Shown one piece after another: positions 59,569 through 64,000 of a DNA stretch of 64,000 bases. This DNA comes from Euonymus europaeus (lineage: Eukaryota > Streptophyta > Magnoliopsida > Celastrales > Celastraceae): positions 13,291,001-13,355,000 of the forward strand of contig OY756971.1 of the NCBI GenBank assembly GCA_963580455.1. Reading direction: 5' to 3'. A program made the translations under genes and the position numbers. The notes beneath the pieces were generated by a model. It saw only the letters and a program-made list of their open reading frames with translations. It was not told the origin of the DNA and did not search any database. Each line of letters begins with the position of its first letter. The stretch's first letter is position 1.

Positions 59569-61802
59569 TTAACGGTTTTGTCCATTTGTCATAGAAAGTT
59601 GGTGTTTTTGCTTCGAAATAATCTTGAAGCTTATACTCGTAAAATTTGACATAGAAGAACAATAAAATGTGTACACCGAGCAGCTCTTACAGTCCAAAGT
59701 TGCTAAACTCTCTCTATGGTGGAGCTTTAAACAATTTTGTGCATTTGTCATAGAAAGTCGGGGTTTTGTCATTGAAAAAATCTAGGAAGCTTATACTCAT
59801 AAAATTTGAAATAGGATAACAATAAAAAGCGTACACCGAGCAACTTTGATGGTCCGAAGTTGCTCAACTCTCTCTATGGAAGATATTTTAACGGCTTTGT
59901 CCATTTGCCATAGAAAGTTAGTGTTTTGCCATCGAAATAATCTAGGAAGCTCATACTCATAAAATTTGACATAAAATAACAATAAAAAGTGTACGCCGAG
60001 CAACTTTGATGGTCCGAAGTTGCTCAACTCTCTCTATGGAAGATATTTTAACTGATTTGTCCATTTGTCATAGAAAGTTAGTGTTTATTCATCGAAATAA
60101 TCTAGGAAGCCTATACTCATAAAATTTGACATAGAAGCACATTAAAAAGTGTAAACCGAGCAACTTTGATGGTCCGAAGTAGCTCAACTCTCTCTACGGA
60201 GGTGCTTTGAACGGTTTTTTCCATTTGTCATAGAAAGTTGGTGTTTTTGCTTCGAAATAATCTTGAAGCTTATACTCGTAAAATTTGACATAGAAGAACA
60301 ATAAAATGTGTACACCGAGCAGCTCTGACAGTCCAAAATTGCTCAACTCTCTCTATGGTGGAGCTTTTAACAATTTTGTGCACTTGTCATGGAAAGTCGG
60401 TGTTTTTGCTTCGAAATAATCTTGAAGCTTATACTCGTAAAATTTGACATAGAAGAAAAATAAAATGTGTACACCGAGCAGCTCTGACAGTCCAAAGTTG
60501 CTCAACTGTCTCAATGGTGAAGCTTTTAACAATTTTCTGCATTTGTCATAGAAAGTCAGGGTTTTATCATTGAAATAATCTAGGAAGCTTATACTCATAA
60601 AATTTGAAATAGGATAACAATAAAAAGCGTACACCAAGCAACTTTGATGGTCCGAAGTTGCTCAACTCTCTCTATGGAAGATATTTTAACGGCTTTGTCC
60701 ATTTGTCATAGAAAGTTAGTGTTTATTCATCGAACTAATCTAGGAAGCTTATACTCGTAAAATTTGACATAGAAGCACATTAAAAAGTGTACACCGGGCA
60801 ACTTTGATGGTCCGAAGTTGCTCAACTCTCTCTACGGAGGTGCTTTAAACGGTTTTTTCCATTTGTCATAGAAAGTTGGTGTTTTTGCTTCGAAATAATC
60901 TTGAAGCTTATACTCGTAAAATTTGACATAAAAGACAAATAAAATGTGTACACCGAGCAGCTCTGACAGTCCAAAGTTGCTCAACTGTTTCAATGGTGGA
61001 GCTTTTAACAATTTTCTGTATTTGTCATGGAAAGTCAGGGTTTTATCATTGAAATAATCTAGGAAGCCTATACTCATAAAATTTGAAATAGGATAACAAT
61101 AAAAAGCGTACACCAAGCAACTTTGATGGTCCGAAGTTGCTCAACTCTCTCTATGGAAGATATTTTAACGGCTTTGTCCATTTGTCATAGAAAGTTAGTG
61201 TTTATTCATCGAAATAATCTAGGAAGCTTATACTCGTAAAATTTGACATAGAACCACATTAAAAAGTGTACACCGGGCAACTTTGATGGTCCGAAGTTGC
61301 TCAACTATCTCTACAGAGGTGCTTTAAACGGTTTTTTCCATTTGTCATAGAAACTTGGTGTTTTTGCTTCGAAATAATCTTGAAGCTTATACTCGTAAAA
61401 TTTGACATAGAAGAACAATAAAATGTGCACACCGAGCAGCTCTGACAGTCCAAAATTGCTCAACTCTCTCTATGGTGGAGCTTTTAACAATTTTGTGCTT
61501 TGTCATAGAAAGTCGGGGTTTTGTCATTGAAAAAATCTAGGAAGCTTATACTCATAAAATTTGAAATAGGATAACAATAAAAAGCGTACACCAAGCAACT
61601 TTGATGGTCCGAAGTTGCTCAACTCTCTATATGAAAGATATTTTAACGGGTTTGTCCATTAGTCATAGAAAGTTAGTGTTTATTCATCGAAATAATCTAG
61701 GAAGCTTGTACTAGTAAAATTTGACGTAGAAGCACATTAAAAAGTGTACACCGAGCAACTTTGATGGTCCGAAGTTGCTCAAGTCTCTCTACGGAGGAGC
61801 TT
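59569..61802 (+). repeat. 14-monomer HOR, copy 5 (2234 bp)
   Basis: Two 479-bp sub-units are anchored at 60353 and 60832; the second is the TTTCAATGGTGGAGC type. Marks shared with copy 6 and not with copies 2-3 are AATAATCTAGGAAGCTCAT near 59936, TAACTGATTTGTCC near 60050 and GAAGTAGCTCAAC near 60176. Confidence 0.88.
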
Positions 61803-64000
61803 TTAACGGTTTTGTCCATTTGTCATAGAAAGTTGGTGTTTTTGCTTCGAAATAATCTTGAAGCTTATACTCGTAAAATTTGACATAGAAGAACAATAAA
61901 ATGTGTACACCGAGCAGCTCTTACAGTCCAAAGTTGCTAAACTCTCTCTATGGTGGAGCTTTAAACAATTTTGTGCATTTGTCATAGAAAGTCGGGGTTT
62001 TGTCATTGAAAAAATCTAGGAAGCTTATACTCATAAAATTTGAAATAGGATAACAATAAAAAGCGTACACCGAGCAACTTTGATGGTCCGAAGTTGCTCA
62101 ACTCTCTCTATGGAAGATATTTTAACGGCTTTGTCCATTTGCCATAGAAAGTTAGTGTTTTGCCATCGAAATAATCTAGGAAGCTCATACTCATAAAATT
62201 TGACATAAAATAACAATAAAAAGTGTACGCCGAGCAACTTTGATGATCCGAAGTTGCTCAACTCTCTCTATGGAAGATATTTTAACTGATTTGTCCATTT
62301 GTCATAGAAAGTTAGTGTTTATTCATCGAAATAATCTAGGAAGCCTATAATCGTAAAATTTGACATAGAAGCACATTAAAAAGTGTAAACCGAGCAACTT
62401 TGATGGTCCGAAGTAGCTCAACTCTCTCTACGGAGGTGCTTTGAACGGTTTTTTCCATTTGTCATAGAAAGTTGGTGTTTTTGCTTCGAAATAATCTTGA
62501 AGCTTATACTCGTAAAATTTGACATAGAAGAACAATAAAATGTGTACACCGAGCAGCTCTGACAGTCCAAAATTGCTCAACTCTCTCTATGGTGGAGCTT
62601 TTAACAATTTTGTGCACTTGTCATGGAAAGTCGGTGTTTTTGCTTCGAAATAATCTTGAAGCTTATACTCGTAAAATTTGACATAGAAGAAAAATAAAAT
62701 GTGTACACCGAGCAGCTCTGACAGTCCAAAGTTGCTCAACTGTCTCAATGGTGAAGCTTTTAACAATTTTCTGCATTTGTCATAGAAAGTCAGGGTTTTA
62801 TCATTGAAATAATCTAGGAAGCTTATACTCATAAAATTTGAAATAGGATAACAATAAAAAGCGTACACCAAGCAACTTTGATAGTCCGAAGTTGCTCAAC
62901 TCTCTCTATGGAAGATATTTTAACGGCTTTGTCCATTTGTCATAGAAAGTTAGTGTTTATTCATCGAAATAATCTAGGAAGCTTATACTCGTAAAATTTG
63001 ACATAGAAGCACATTAAAAAGTGTACACCGGGCAACTTTGATGGTCCGAAGTTGCTCAACTCTCTCTACGGAGGTGCTTTAAACGGTTTTTTCCATTTGT
63101 CATAGAAAGTTGGTGTTTTTGCTTCGAAATAATCTTGAAGCTTATACTCGTAAAATTTGACATAAAAGAAAAATAAAATGTGTACACCGAGCAGCTCTGA
63201 CAGTCCAAAGTTGCTCAACTGTTTCAATGGTGGAGCTTTTAACAATTTTCTGCATTTGTCATAGAAAGTCAGGGTTTTATCATTGAAATAATCTAGGAAG
63301 CCTATACTCATAAAATTTGAAATAGGATAACAATAAAAAGCGTACACCAAGCAACTTTGATGGTCCGAAGTTGCTCAACTCTCTCTATGGAAGATATTTT
63401 AACGGCTTTGTCCATTTGTCATAGAAAGTTAGTGTTTATTCATCGAAATAATCTAGGAAGCTTATACTCGTAAAATTTGACATAGAACCACATTAAAAAG
63501 TGTACACCGGGCAACTTTGATGGTCCGAAGTTGCTCAACTATCTCTACGGAGGTGCTTTAAACGGTTTTTTCCATTTGTCATAGAAACTTGGTGTTTTTG
63601 TTTCGAAATAATCTTGAAGCTTATAATCGTAAAATTTGACATAGAAGAACAATAAAATGTGCACACCGAGCAGCTCTGACAGTCCAAAATTGCTCAACTC
63701 TCTCTATGGTGGAGCTTTTAACAATTTTGTGCTTTGTCATAGAAAGTCGGGGTTTAGTCATTGAAAAAATCTAGGAAGCTTATACTCATAAAATTTGAAA
63801 TAGGATAACAATAAAAAGCGTACACCAAGCAACTTTGATGGTCCGAAGTTGCTCAACTCTCTATATGAAAGATATTTTAACGGGTTTGTCCATTATTCAT
63901 AGAAAGTTAGTGTTTATTCATCGAAATAATCTAGGAAGCTTGTACTAGTAAAATTTGACATAGAAGCACATTAAAAAGTGTACACCGAGCAACTTTGATG
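61803..64000 (+). repeat. 14-monomer HOR, copy 6, cut by the window edge
   Basis: It follows copy 5 at an offset of 2234 to the last base (2198 bp seen). Sub-units are anchored at 62587 and 63066. Private changes include TATAATCGTAAAA near 62347 and 63632, GGTTTAGTC near 63751 and CCATTATTCATAG near 63891. The array continues beyond the window. Confidence 0.88.

Larger units (their letters stand above)
1..64000 (+). repeat. Satellite DNA array, about 160-bp monomer, about 400 copies
   Basis: The whole window is head-to-tail copies of one unit. Successive GCTTATACTC words fall at 1, 161, 321, 480 and 639, giving spacings of 160, 160, 159 and 159, and this spacing persists to the right edge. 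All copies read in the same direction; I saw no inverted block. No stretch of more than about 30 bases fails to match the unit, so there is no gene, transposon or unique spacer. The composition is AT-rich: one monomer counted by hand (161-320) has 52 G/C in 160. Near-nucleosomal unit length, megasatellite-like homogeneity and nested higher-order repeats are known features of centromeric satellites, mainly in plants and also in animals. Centromere identity is an inference. Subtelomeric or interstitial heterochromatin would look the same. Confidence 0.97.

Noticed and set aside
52604..63350. Many minus-strand open frames of 67-94 codons with similar products (ending in FxxKFYEYKL, TFYDKxxK-type words)
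   Set aside because: They recur at exactly the HOR offsets and are translations of satellite monomers. Nearly all span one to two units and end where a unit's length shifts the frame. There is no start context, conserved domain or codon bias, and frames open only because 159/160-bp units happen to lack stops in that frame.
1..64000. CRISPR array
   Set aside because: The repeats are about 160 bp and contiguous, with no unique spacers and no cas genes. Composition and HOR structure are those of eukaryotic satellite DNA.
1..64000. CENP-B-box-like motif
   Set aside because: The TTCG in CTTCGAAATAATC and in GTTCGAAGTTG is not followed by the remaining conserved bases of the 17-bp box. I found no convincing match on either strand by eye.
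1..64000. LTR retrotransposon or other mobile element
   Set aside because: I looked for unique sequence, target-site duplications, primer-binding sites and reverse-transcriptase-like frames; nothing departs from the monomer. The HOR duplications have no terminal structure of an element.
1..64000. tRNA or 5S rRNA gene clusters (tandem units of a few hundred bases)
   Set aside because: No A/B box pair, cloverleaf arms or 5S internal control region could be seen in the unit.

Overview
The window is one uninterrupted block of tandem satellite DNA. From base 1 to base 64000 it consists of head-to-tail copies of an AT-rich unit of about 160 bp, roughly 400 copies, all in the same orientation. I found no gene, RNA gene, transposon, CRISPR array or other single-copy DNA. 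The open reading frames here (67-101 codons, mostly minus strand) are translations of the repeat and recur with its period, so none is reported as a gene. The unit length, the HindIII site (AAGCTT) in most copies and the higher-order organisation fit a centromeric or heterochromatic satellite of a eukaryote, most likely a flowering plant. Species and centromere function cannot be proved from the sequence alone.

Counting from the G of GCTT, the unit has four parts: an A/T-rich head (about 1-40), a nearly invariant GTGTACACCGAGC-type core with a 9-bp inverted repeat (about 41-78), a CT-rich stretch and a TTTTAACGGTTTTGTCC stretch (about 79-115), and a variable tail (about 120-160). The tail sorts copies into at least five recurring types. 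These types follow one another in fixed orders, giving nested higher-order repeats (HORs).

Layout: (1) 1-8950 is a 26-monomer unit (8+8+10) of 4156 bp present twice almost without change, preceded by a partial 4-monomer copy. (2) 8951-15841 is a more divergent zone with one older 10-monomer duplication (offset 1600). (3) 15842-23153 has 5-monomer and 22-monomer offsets (800 and 3516 bp). (4) 23154-32740 has a 24-monomer unit and 20-monomer derivatives; a 4-monomer deletion junction is visible. (5) 32741-39604 is a mixed stretch with an abnormal 188-bp monomer, then a 17-monomer unit and its 14-monomer deletion derivative. (6) 39605-46679 has a 17-monomer unit (2718 bp) repeated about 2.4 times. 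(7) 46680-48300 is a short array of 3-monomer units. (8) 48950-64000 is a young array of 14-monomer units (about 2234 bp) with one 17-monomer hybrid, running off the right edge.

The interest lies in how the array is built. Several unequal-exchange events can be read base by base, the array is a patchwork of blocks of different apparent age, and the inverted repeat is kept, in one variant by paired changes in both arms. All offsets and comparisons were made by eye at anchor words, not by full alignment.
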